NCBI RefSeq assembly: GCF_009469605.1
Contig: NZ_SSXU01000007.1
Location: 124,001 to 188,000 of the forward strand
From: Zoogloea sp. 1C4
GTDB taxonomy: Bacteria; Pseudomonadota; Gammaproteobacteria; Burkholderiales; Rhodocyclaceae
Direction of reading: 5' to 3'
Length of the DNA: 64,000 bases
Shown here piece by piece: positions 51,170 through 58,731 of this stretch (within the stretch, counting starts at the first letter, position 1; each line of letters starts with the position of its first letter). The notes beneath the pieces are model-generated. The model made no database searches. It was not told the origin of the DNA and saw only the letters and a program-made list of their open reading frames with translations. A program made the position numbers and the translations under genes.

Positions 51170-51787
51170 ATGACCCAGCTTCGTGTTTTCGCCATCGACG
51201 GCATCGTGCCCGTCGTCCATCCGTCCGCTTACGTTCATCCTTCTGCCGTGTTGATCGGTGACGTGATCGTCGGCCCCGACTGCTATGTGGGCCCGTGCGC
51301 CAGCCTGCGTGGGGATTTCGGGCGGCTGATCCTGGAGCGGGGCGTGAATGTGCAGGACACCTGCGTGATGCACGGCTTTCCGGGCACCGACACGGTGATC
51401 GAGGAAGATGGCCACATCGGCCACGGGGCGGTGCTGCACGGCTGCCGCATCGGCCGCAACGCGCTGGTGGGGATGAACGCGGTGATCATGGACAACGCGG
51501 TGATCGGCGAGGCGTCCATCGTGGCGGCGATGGCCTTCGTGAAGGCCGGGGTGGAGATTCCGCCGCGCTCGCTGGTGGCTGGGATGCCGGCCAAGGTGCT
51601 GCGCGAACTCACCGACGAGGAGATCGTCTGGAAGACCGACGGCACGCGCACGTATCAGGATCTGACCCGACGCTGCCTGGCGACGATGGTCGAGACTGAC
51701 CCGCTCACCGAGATGGAACCCGGCCGCAAGCGCTTCGAGATGCCGGACGTGGTGCCGCTGGTGGCGCTCAGGAAGAAGGACGCCTGA
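51170..51787 (+). CDS. paaY: PaaY, gamma-carbonic-anhydrase-like thioesterase of the paa pathway
   Basis: 205 residues. Hexapeptide-repeat left-handed beta-helix ([40 protein letters not shown]) with the three zinc His residues in [10 protein letters not shown] and [12 protein letters not shown]. PaaY hydrolyses dead-end CoA thioesters and supports phenylacetate degradation. AGGAG lies nine bases before the ATG. It converges with the GNAT gene, 3 bp apart, and is divergent from iclR. Confidence 0.93.
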   Translation: MTQLRVFAIDGIVPVVHPSAYVHPSAVLIGDVIVGPDCYVGPCASLRGDFGRLILERGVNVQDTCVMHGFPGTDTVIEEDGHIGHGAVLHGCRIGRNALVGMNAVIMDNAVIGEASIVAAMAFVKAGVEIPPRSLVAGMPAKVLRELTDEEIVWKTDGTRTYQDLTRRCLATMVETDPLTEMEPGRKRFEMPDVVPLVALRKKDA

Positions 51788-51790
51788 GCA

Positions 51791-52255
51791 TCAGTCGCCG
51801 AGGCTGCGGGAATAGGCGAGGAACACGTCATCCCGCTTCCAGCCGAGCGATTCGTACAGGGCCTGGGCGGCGTGGTTGCTGCGCGCGGTGGTGAGGTCCA
51901 TTCGCGCCTTGCCCCGCTGCCGGGCCAGCGTCTCGGCCGCCTGCAGCAGACAGCGGCCCACGCCGGCGCGGCGGTGGGCGGGCAGCACGAACAGATCGTA
52001 GCGGCTGAAGATGGGCTTCGCCTCCACCGAGCAGAAGGTGGGGTAGAGCTGACAGAAGCCGAGGATCCAGCCATCCGCGTCGCAGGCGATGAGGATTTCC
52101 GACTCCTGCCGGGCGAGGCGCTCGAGCACGAAGCGCCCGGCGCCGGCCGGGTCGGCTGGCTGGTCGTAGAACTGGCGGTAGGCATCGAACAGCGGCGCGA
52201 TGGCCGCTGCATCTTCGGTGCCGGCGAGGCGGATGGACACGGCCTGCGCCGTCAT
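51791..52255 (-). CDS. GNAT-family N-acetyltransferase
   Basis: 154 residues. Single GNAT domain with the acetyl-CoA loop RRAGVGRCLLQAAE and the late motif NHAAQALYESLGWKRDDVF. Substrate unknown. The ATG overlaps the stop of the ABM gene as ATGA, so it is the last gene of the diiron-reductase-paaX-ABM-GNAT string. Confidence 0.88.
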   Translation of the reverse strand: MTAQAVSIRLAGTEDAAAIAPLFDAYRQFYDQPADPAGAGRFVLERLARQESEILIACDADGWILGFCQLYPTFCSVEAKPIFSRYDLFVLPAHRRAGVGRCLLQAAETLARQRGKARMDLTTARSNHAAQALYESLGWKRDDVFLAYSRSLGD

Positions 52256-52587
52256 GACTGGACGGCCTCGGACGCAGCACCGGGGATCGGCCCCAGCTTG
52301 CCGTCGCCGTAGGTGCGCAGCACCTGGGAGATGGTGACGTGATAGCCGTCGAGCCAATCGGCCTGGCGGGCCTTGGCTTCCCGGTGCAGCGGGTGGTCAA
52401 CCAGGGCCTTGAGGGCTTCGAGGCTGTCCCAGTAATACACGTTGGCGATCTGGCCAGACTGGGGGTTCTCCCAGCTGGTTTCACCCAGGTAGCCGGGAAT
52501 CGAGCGAGCAGCAGCGATCGCTTGGTCGAGGCGGTGGAACGCGTCGTCGAAGGCCCCGGCCTTGAAAACGAAGGTGGAGGTGTACAT
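52252..52587 (-). CDS. ABM-domain (dimeric alpha-beta barrel) protein
   Basis: 111 residues. YTSTFVFKAGAFDDAFHRLD, IPGYLGETSWENP, VYYWDSLEALKALVDHPLHREAK is the antibiotic-biosynthesis-monooxygenase barrel pattern, with conserved Trp and a HxxHREAK-like end. Such proteins range from heme-degrading and quinone-forming monooxygenases to stress proteins. GGGAG lies six bases before the ATG. Its place downstream of paaX and an oxygenase suggests handling of a phenolic or quinone by-product, which is inference. Confidence 0.8.
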   Translation of the reverse strand: MYTSTFVFKAGAFDDAFHRLDQAIAAARSIPGYLGETSWENPQSGQIANVYYWDSLEALKALVDHPLHREAKARQADWLDGYHVTISQVLRTYGDGKLGPIPGAASEAVQS

Positions 52588-52675
52588 CCGCAGCTCCCGG
52601 TTCAATCGGAAAAAAGCGGCGTATTAGACGCGCCTCTGCCCATGAGGACAAGGGCAAGCGATGCCTGATGTGGGA

Positions 52676-53629
52676 TCAGGCCAGTTCGGCCAGGGGGTCG
52701 TCTTCGCGGAAGCGTTCGTGGATGAGTCGGGAGGCCGGCGGCGTCTGGCCGCTGGCAAGCTGAAAGTGGGCGTCCAGGTGGCGCTCGGACGGGGCCAGCA
52801 GGCGTCGGTAGAGCTCCTTGCACAGCAGGCGTGCCTTCTGGCCGGGCCAGTCGGACGGCAGCAGCACGTCGGGGAGCTCCGGGTCGCGCAGCAGCAGGCG
52901 CCGGTAGTCGTGGATCAGCAGGATGCGCAGCAGGAAGGCGCTCTGGTCGTCGATCTCGTTGTTGGCGTCGGTGCGCAGCTGGTCGAGCACCGGCTGGTAG
53001 CGGTCGACGAAATCGGCATACACGCCGGCGAGACGTTCGAGATTCCACGCGCCATTGACCATGTCCACATCGTTGGCCGCGGTGCCGAACTGGGCATCGG
53101 CCGCCAGCAGCGGTTTGAGCCGGCCGAGGATGCCCGACAGCCCTTCGGCGTGGAGGGCGTCGAAGGCGGCGGTGAGATCGGCGCTGGGATGTACGAAGCA
53201 GTCGCCGCCGAGCACCCCGAAACCCTGCCAGAACAGCGCCCGGCGCAGGCCTTCACGCTCTTTCGGGGCGAGCTCGCCGACGGTGACGATGAGCCGCCAG
53301 CGGCGGTCCCACAGGGGGGCGCTGGAGGCGTAGATGTGGCGGGAGGCTTCCTCGAAGCGGCGCTGGCCGGACGGGGTGAGCAGGTAGTCGGTGCGCCGGC
53401 CGGAGGGCTCGGTGCGCAGCCATTCTTCCTTCACCAGCCGGAACACCGAGGTGCGCACCAGGCGCTCGTTGAGCCCGAGGGGTTCGAGCAGTTCGATCAG
53501 GCTGCCCAGCCAGATGCGGCTGCCCCGCGGCAGCACGGCATCCCCAAAGACCGAGATGATGAGCGAGCCCGCCTGGACGCGGTCTTGCTGGCGGAAGTCT
53601 TCGAGACGTTGCTGGGCTGGGGGGAGCAC
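52676..53629 (-). CDS. paaX: PaaX, repressor of phenylacetate degradation
   Basis: 317 residues. The N-terminal winged helix begins SLIISVFGDAVLPRGSRIWLGSLIELL with RLVRTSVFRLVKEEWLRTEPSGRRTDYLLT, the PaaX hallmark. The central and C-terminal parts (WRLIVTVGELAP, FLLRILLIHDYRRLLLRDPELPDVLLPSDWPG in pieces) match the family. It binds phenylacetyl-CoA as inducer in known cases. GTG at 53629 is taken as the start. No good ribosome binding site is seen, so the N-terminus may vary by a few codons. Confidence 0.95.
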   Translation of the reverse strand: MLPPAQQRLEDFRQQDRVQAGSLIISVFGDAVLPRGSRIWLGSLIELLEPLGLNERLVRTSVFRLVKEEWLRTEPSGRRTDYLLTPSGQRRFEEASRHIYASSAPLWDRRWRLIVTVGELAPKEREGLRRALFWQGFGVLGGDCFVHPSADLTAAFDALHAEGLSGILGRLKPLLAADAQFGTAANDVDMVNGAWNLERLAGVYADFVDRYQPVLDQLRTDANNEIDDQSAFLLRILLIHDYRRLLLRDPELPDVLLPSDWPGQKARLLCKELYRRLLAPSERHLDAHFQLASGQTPPASRLIHERFREDDPLAELA

Positions 53630-53724
53630 GATCTGGCCGAGTGTTGCCCGTGGATGGGCACAAAGATTGCTATTTTAGCGGCTCCCCCCGGTGCTGAACA
53701 GGCGACACGCCTTCACCTTGCAAT

Positions 53725-54774
53725 CTAGAAGCTCAGCAGGTGGGCCGCATCGGGGATTTCCGGCTGCTGCTGGGCGAAGAAGCCTTCGGTGTGGATGTGC
53801 TCGGTCTTTGCGCCGAGGGCTTTCACCGTCGTTGCGCAGGTCTCGACGAACTCCGGGCTGCCGGCGACGAAGATGGTGTGCTTCGACAGATCCGGGAACA
53901 GCCCGGGCAGCACCGCATCCACGCGCCCGGTCAGGTGGCCTTCGCGCTCCTCGCGGGTGAGGGTGATCTTGTAGTCGAAGGCCCGGTGCTTGGTGCGCCA
54001 CCAGGCCATCAGGCCCTGGCTGTAGACGTCGGCCTGGGTGCGGGCCGAGAAGAGCAGGGTGACGGGCTTCCTGAAGCCGCGCCGCAGGGCGGCTTCGGTG
54101 AGGGCCAGGATTGGCGCGAGGCCGGTGCCGGCGGCGAGGCACAGCACGGGCGTATCCACGCCAGGGTCGCCGATGAAGGTGCCGTAGGCGCCGGAGAGCT
54201 TGACGCTCTCGCCGATGTTGAGCTTGTCGTGAACCCAGTTGCTGGTAGTGCCGCCGTCGGCGCGGGCCACCTGCAGCACCAGCTCGCCGTCGGGACGCGG
54301 GGCGTTGGAGATGGAATAGGCGCGGGGCGGGATGTCGGCGCGCGGGTTCCCGAGGGTGACGTACTGGCCGGGCCAGTAGCGGATCGGCTGACCCACCGGC
54401 CGCAGGCGCAGCTCGACCACCCGGTCGGCCAGCGGGCGCTTGTCGGTGACCACGAAGAGGGCGTCCTCCCGCGGCGGGAAGAGCTTGGGCTTGGCGTCCT
54501 CGGTGCCCCATTCGATGGTCAGCTCGTCGGAGATCGGCTTGGCCATGCACATCAGGCCGTAGCCCTGGCGGCGTTCTTCCTGCGACAGCGCCATGTCGAG
54601 CACCATGCCCTGGTCGAACTGACCGGCGGTGACCTTCACCTTGCACTCGCCGCAGGCGCCGGCGCGACAGTTGTTGGGCAGCGCGTAGCCTGCCTTTTCG
54701 AGGGCCATCAGCACGGTGTCGCCGTAGGCGCATTCCACCGACTTGCCCGAGGGTTGCATGATGATGCGGGACAT
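53725..54774 (-). CDS. 2Fe-2S/FAD oxidoreductase, electron donor to the diiron protein
   Basis: 349 residues. An N-terminal plant-type ferredoxin domain (about 1-95) has Cys in NNCRAGACGECK and the fourth in GLMCMAK. A flavin domain with RAYSISNAP and an NAD domain with LCLAAGTGLAPILAL and FVAGSPEFVE follow. The ferredoxin-first order is that of soluble monooxygenase reductases, whereas PaaE has it last. It lies 105 bp downstream of the diiron gene on the same strand, so it almost certainly reduces it. Confidence 0.92.
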   Translation of the reverse strand: MSRIIMQPSGKSVECAYGDTVLMALEKAGYALPNNCRAGACGECKVKVTAGQFDQGMVLDMALSQEERRQGYGLMCMAKPISDELTIEWGTEDAKPKLFPPREDALFVVTDKRPLADRVVELRLRPVGQPIRYWPGQYVTLGNPRADIPPRAYSISNAPRPDGELVLQVARADGGTTSNWVHDKLNIGESVKLSGAYGTFIGDPGVDTPVLCLAAGTGLAPILALTEAALRRGFRKPVTLLFSARTQADVYSQGLMAWWRTKHRAFDYKITLTREEREGHLTGRVDAVLPGLFPDLSKHTIFVAGSPEFVETCATTVKALGAKTEHIHTEGFFAQQQPEIPDAAHLLSF

Positions 54775-54784
54775 GGTTTTTTCT

Positions 54785-54872
54785 CAGTGAGGGGTAAGGA
54801 GTGAGGAGCGAGGAGTTAGTAGCGAGGTGTCAGGGGGCGGTCTCCTTACTCCTCCCTCCTGACTCCTCACTC
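54785..54872. repeat. Composite intergenic repeat, copy 2 (GA arm facing CT arm)
   Basis: GA-rich arm 54785-54815 (GTGAGGGGTAAGGAGTGAGG) and CT-rich arm 54842-54872 are near inverted copies that can pair over about 30 bases around a short GGGGGC-containing loop. It fills the gap between the diiron gene and its reductase. The CT arm complement matches 51039-51067 with two mismatches in 29. Confidence 0.75.
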
Positions 54873-54879
54873 ATTCCCG

Positions 54880-55908
54880 TCAGAAGACGGGAATGATGTC
54901 TTCCATGTCGATGTCGCTGATTTCCTGGCCGGTGATGCCCACTTCGGGGATCGCCGGGAAGGGGATGTTGTAGCGGTCGAGCACGCCCTTCAGGTTGATC
55001 ATCGCGTTCTTCCAGTTCTGCAGCTTCATCTCGTAGGTCGGGATGCCGAAGCCGGCGCCGCGGGCCACTTCCTCGGCCTCGCGCTGGTTGTCGATGAAAT
55101 CGGCGGGCAGATCCCAGAATTCCATCGGCGGCTCGAACAGCACGGCCGACAGGAAGAGATAGCCGGCGCGGATCTGCTTGGTGACGATGGATTTGGTCTC
55201 TTCCTTCAGGCCCGGGTAGTCGCGCTCCATCACCGCCATGCAGATCGCCATGTGGCGGCCTTCGTCACGGCCGATGTTCTTGAAGCCTTCCTTGAAGACC
55301 GGCTCGCGGGAGTTGTCGAACATCTGCTTGAAGATGGTGGCGGCGGCGATCTCGCCCATCAGGAAGGAGCTGAACAGCACGGCCAGGTCGTACTTGGGCA
55401 CGGCCTGCTTGTAGCCGTTCCAGTAGCGCGAGCCATTGAAATACAGCCACTGCACGTTCTTCTGCAGGCGCTTGCCCAGCTCGGTCTTGGGCTGGTAGGT
55501 GATCGGGTCCGGGTGGCCGAGCATCTTGGTGATGGCCAGGCCACACATGATTTCGTGGTTCTGCTCGTCGCGGGTGACGGAGAAGAAGCACTTCCTCACC
55601 GGGTCTTCCTCGTGGACCTCGTAGGTCTTGATCAGCGCTTCGGCAAACACCGGGGGCGCCGAGGCGTCGAATACCGACAGCAGGCTCCACCAGTAGGCGA
55701 TGGATTCGCGCTCTTCCCAGCTGTAGCTGTCCACATCCAGGGTGTCCCAGGGCAGCTTTTCCGGATCCCAGTTTTCACGCAGGGCCGCCTGCCAGACTTC
55801 CTGCAGCTTTTTGGTCTTGCTGTTCCACGACAGCGGATAGATGTTGGGCTGCTGGATTTCCGGCGGGAATTCCATCTTGTCTGCAAAGCGTTCCTTGTTG
55901 CTGGCCAT
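54880..55908 (-). CDS. Ferritin-like diiron oxygenase component, probably aromatic (or aromatic-CoA) substrate
   Basis: 342 residues. A four-helix diiron site is visible: Glu90 (VFAEALIKTYE), Glu115-X2-His118 (TRDEQNHEIM), Glu186 (LMGEIAAATIF) and Glu216-X2-His219 (GRDEGRHMAI). The two E-x-x-H motifs, with 30 residues from Glu186 to Glu216, match the carboxylate-bridged oxygenase/desaturase/R2 pattern. It is neither PaaA nor BoxB as I know them. Strong ribosome binding site GAGGAGG. It heads the operon with its reductase and PaaX and is divergent from paaN. Substrate not shown by sequence. Phenylacetyl-CoA or a related aromatic is the contextual guess. Confidence 0.82.
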   Translation of the reverse strand: MASNKERFADKMEFPPEIQQPNIYPLSWNSKTKKLQEVWQAALRENWDPEKLPWDTLDVDSYSWEERESIAYWWSLLSVFDASAPPVFAEALIKTYEVHEEDPVRKCFFSVTRDEQNHEIMCGLAITKMLGHPDPITYQPKTELGKRLQKNVQWLYFNGSRYWNGYKQAVPKYDLAVLFSSFLMGEIAAATIFKQMFDNSREPVFKEGFKNIGRDEGRHMAICMAVMERDYPGLKEETKSIVTKQIRAGYLFLSAVLFEPPMEFWDLPADFIDNQREAEEVARGAGFGIPTYEMKLQNWKNAMINLKGVLDRYNIPFPAIPEVGITGQEISDIDMEDIIPVF

Positions 55909-55977
55909 GGTGCCTCCTCATAGGTGTGTGATGAACCGTTTGTCACCGCGCCCATGTCCCTTGGGCTGGTGTGGTTA

Positions 55978-56007
55978 ATCATGATACAAAAACAAAATAA
56001 ACGTCAA
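55978..56007 (-). promoter_or_regulatory. Sigma-70 promoter of the diiron-reductase-paaX operon
   Basis: On the minus strand TTGACG (56002-56007), an 18-base spacer and CATGAT (55978-55983). It lies about 70 bases before the start codon. A TGTATCA half-site, read on this strand, overlaps the spacer and -10. Confidence 0.5.
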
Positions 56008-56020
56008 CAAAAATGTATCA
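55982..56020. promoter_or_regulatory. Inverted-repeat operator TGATAC-N27-GTATCA, probable PaaX site
   Basis: Half-sites TGATACA (55982-55988) and TGTATCA (56014-56020) flank the -35. The left arm and its surroundings (ATGATACAAAAA) are identical over 12 bases to 50054-50065 at the liv promoter, and the spacing differs by only one base. Confidence 0.6.
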
Positions 56021-56190
56021 AAAAGATCGAGGGGCGGAAAATCGACTTGGCTGTTACAAATGCGCATTTCGGCCAAAATCCGGCAAAAATTCTTTTTAAT
56101 AGATTGAATATAAACAGATTTTCTTTTATGGAAGTGGTTTTGAAGTACGGAACAATGGAACGCACTGCCACAAAAATGCGATACCAAACA

Positions 56191-56219
56191 TTGACTTTGA
56201 TCAGATTGATTTGTACTGT
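56191..56219 (+). promoter_or_regulatory. Candidate promoter of paaN-G-H-I-K-J
   Basis: TTGACT (56191-56196), 17-base spacer, TACTGT (56214-56219), about 33 bases before the paaN start. A single partial half-site (GATACC) lies at 56180-56185, just upstream. Confidence 0.5.
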
Positions 56220-56258
56220 TTAACTCAGCAACCCAAAAACCAGACAGGAGACAGCCGA

Positions 56259-57926
56259 ATGACTCACCCCCTCTTCGAAAAGCACCAGGCCACGCTGGAA
56301 GGCGCCGTTGCCGCAATCGCCTCCCGCGCCTACTGGTCTGCCTACCCCGAGATGCCGAGCCCCAAGGCCTACGGCGAAAACGCGGCGGAAGAGGGCAAGA
56401 AGGCCTTCGAGGCCCACCTGGGCAAGGCTTTCGAACTGGGCCAGCCGGGCCAGAGCGGCTGGCTGGCGGGCGAGAAGTCGCCCTACGGCATCGCGCTGGA
56501 CGTGCAATACCCGGTGTGTGATCCGGAAGCGCTGATCGCCGCCGGCCAGGCCGCCATGAAGGGCTGGCAGGCGCTGGGCGCCGACGGCCGCACCGGCATC
56601 TGCCTGGAGATCCTCGACCGCCTCAACAAGCAGAGCTTCGAGCTCGCCCACGCGGTGATGATGACCACCGGCCAGGGCTGGATGATGGCCTTCCAGGCCG
56701 GCGCGCCCCACGCCCAAGACCGCGGCCTCGAGGCCGTCGCCTACGCCTGGCGCGAGCAGCGCTTCGTGCCCGCCGAAACCGTGTGGGAAAAGCCCCAGGG
56801 CAAGAACCCGCCGCTGGTCATGAAGAAGCACTTCGAGATCGTCGGCCGCGGCGTCGGACTGGTGATCGGCTGCGGCACCTTCCCCACCTGGAACACCTAC
56901 CCCGGCCTGTTCGCCACGCTGGCCACCGGCAACCCGGTGATCGTGAAGCCTCACAGCAACGCCATCCTGCCGGCGGCCATCACCGTGCGCACCATCCGCG
57001 CCGTGCTGGCTGAAAACGGCATCGACCCCAACCTGGTCAGCCTGTGCGTCACCGACAAGCGCGCCACCACCAAGGGCCTCGCCACGCATCCGGCGGTCAA
57101 GTCCATCGACTTCACCGGCGGCAACGTGTTCGGCCAGTGGCTGATCGACAACTGCCGCCAGGCCCAGGTGTATGCCGAGCTGGCGGGCGTGAACAACATC
57201 GTCATCGACTCCACCAACGCCTACAAGGCGATGCTGGGCAACCTGGCTTTCACCCTGTCGCTGTACTCCGGCCAGATGTGCACCACCTCCCAGGCCATCT
57301 TCGTGCCGGCCGCCGGCATCGAGACCGAAGACGGCCCCAAGAGCTACGACGAGGTGTGCGCCGATCTGGCCAAGGCCGTCGAGCGTTTCCTCGGCAAGCC
57401 CGAAGTGGCCCACGCCGTGCTCGGCGCGATCCAGTCCGCCGACACCCTTGAGCGCATCAAGCTCGCCAACAGCGGCGAGCTGGGCAAGGTGGTGCTGGCG
57501 TCCAGCAAGCTCGACAACCCGGACTTCCCGGGTGCCGAAGTGCGCACCCCGGTGCTCATCGCCTGCGACGCCGCCGACGAGCGCTTGTACATGGAGGAGC
57601 GCTTCGGCCCGATCAGCTTCATCGTCAAGGTGGCCGACACTGCCGCCGCCATCGCCCTCTCCGAGCGCGTGGTGAGCACCCACGGCGCGCTGACCGCCGG
57701 CATCTACTCCACGAAGCAGGACGTCATCGACGCGATGACCGAAGCCACCTGGCGCAGCAAGGTCGCCCTGTCGATCAACCTCACCGGCGGCGTGTTCGTC
57801 AATCAGTCGGCGGCGTACTCTGACTACCACGGCACCGGCGGCAACCCGGCGGCCAACGCGTCCTACGCGGATTCGGCCTTCGTCGCCAACCGCTTCCGCG
57901 TGGTTCAGCGTCGTTATCACGTCTGA
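56259..57926 (+). CDS. paaN: PaaN-type aldehyde dehydrogenase of the phenylacetate pathway
   Basis: 555 residues. Aldehyde-dehydrogenase fold with SIDFTGGNVFG and the catalytic Cys in YSGQMCTTSQAIFV. The acid is in NNIVIDSTNAY and the distal loop in EERFGPISFIVK. It belongs to the form without a C-terminal MaoC hydratase domain, so it should oxidise the ring-opened semialdehyde but needs a separate oxepin-CoA hydrolase. GGAG lies nine bases before the ATG. First gene of the plus-strand paa operon. Confidence 0.92.
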   Translation: MTHPLFEKHQATLEGAVAAIASRAYWSAYPEMPSPKAYGENAAEEGKKAFEAHLGKAFELGQPGQSGWLAGEKSPYGIALDVQYPVCDPEALIAAGQAAMKGWQALGADGRTGICLEILDRLNKQSFELAHAVMMTTGQGWMMAFQAGAPHAQDRGLEAVAYAWREQRFVPAETVWEKPQGKNPPLVMKKHFEIVGRGVGLVIGCGTFPTWNTYPGLFATLATGNPVIVKPHSNAILPAAITVRTIRAVLAENGIDPNLVSLCVTDKRATTKGLATHPAVKSIDFTGGNVFGQWLIDNCRQAQVYAELAGVNNIVIDSTNAYKAMLGNLAFTLSLYSGQMCTTSQAIFVPAAGIETEDGPKSYDEVCADLAKAVERFLGKPEVAHAVLGAIQSADTLERIKLANSGELGKVVLASSKLDNPDFPGAEVRTPVLIACDAADERLYMEERFGPISFIVKVADTAAAIALSERVVSTHGALTAGIYSTKQDVIDAMTEATWRSKVALSINLTGGVFVNQSAAYSDYHGTGGNPAANASYADSAFVANRFRVVQRRYHV

Positions 57927-57936
57927 GGAGGTCGCG

Positions 57937-58731
57937 ATGGAATTCAACAACATCCTCTTCACGGTTGAAGCCGGCGTCGCGCGCCTCACCCTCAACCGCC
58001 CGGACAAGCTCAACAGCTTCACCGGCGAGATGCACGCCGAGCTGCGCGCTGCGCTCGACTCGATCCAGGCCGACAAGTCCGTGCGCGTGCTGGTGCTCAC
58101 CGGCGCGGGGCGGGCCTTCTGTGCCGGCCAGGATCTGGCCGACCCGGACATGCAGAAGATCGACGGCAAGATGCCGGACATCGGTAACGTGGTCGAAGCC
58201 AACTACAAGCCGCTGGTGCTGCGCCTGCAGAACCTGCGCGTCCCGACCATCGCGGCGGTGAACGGCATCGCCGCCGGCGCCGGCGCCAGCGTGGCGCTGG
58301 CCTGCGATCTGGTGGTGGCCAGCAAGTCGGCGTCCTTCCTCCAGGCCTTCAGCAAGATCGGCCTGGTGCCGGACACCGGCGGCACGTGGTTCCTGCCCCA
58401 GCGCGTGGGCATGGCCCGGGCGATGGGCCTGGCGCTGCTGGCCGACAAGCTGCCCGCCGAGAAGGCCGCCGAGTGGGGCCTGATCTGGGAAGCCGTGGCC
58501 GACGACGCCTTCGCCGCCCGCGTCGACGCGCTGGCCACCCAGCTTGCCGCCATGCCCACCAAGGCGCTGGTGCGCACCCGCCAGGCCATGCACGCCGCGC
58601 CGGGCCACACGCTGGAGCAGCAGCTGTCGTTTGAAGGCAGCTTCATGCGCGAGCTGGGCTGGAGCCCGGACTACGCCGAAGGCGTCGCCGCCTTCATGGA
58701 AAAGCGCGCGCCGAAGTTCACGGGGGAATGA
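57937..58731 (+). CDS. paaG: 2-(1,2-epoxy-1,2-dihydrophenyl)acetyl-CoA isomerase PaaG
   Basis: 264 residues, crotonase fold. LNRPDKLNSFTGEMHAEL, the oxyanion segment AFCAGQDLADPD, and NGIAAGAGASVALACDLVVAS are present, with the catalytic Asp region FSKIGLVPDTGGTWFLP. PaaG isomerises the epoxide to oxepin-CoA and also moves double bonds later in the pathway. GGAGG lies six bases before the ATG. Coupled to paaH by ATGA. Confidence 0.94.
   Translation: MEFNNILFTVEAGVARLTLNRPDKLNSFTGEMHAELRAALDSIQADKSVRVLVLTGAGRAFCAGQDLADPDMQKIDGKMPDIGNVVEANYKPLVLRLQNLRVPTIAAVNGIAAGAGASVALACDLVVASKSASFLQAFSKIGLVPDTGGTWFLPQRVGMARAMGLALLADKLPAEKAAEWGLIWEAVADDAFAARVDALATQLAAMPTKALVRTRQAMHAAPGHTLEQQLSFEGSFMRELGWSPDYAEGVAAFMEKRAPKFTGE

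Larger units (their letters stand above)
55909..56258. other. 350-bp AT-rich divergent control region between the diiron gene and paaN
   Basis: No gene. The stretch is much richer in A and T than the rest of the window. It holds a minus-strand promoter with operator (55978-56020), a plus-strand promoter (56191-56219), and A-tracts likely to bend DNA. Confidence 0.75.

Noticed and set aside
54880-55908. Diiron protein as PaaA or BoxB
   Set aside because: Its motifs and N-terminus do not match either family as I know them, the length differs from BoxB, and none of the partner subunits paaB-D or boxA/C is present.
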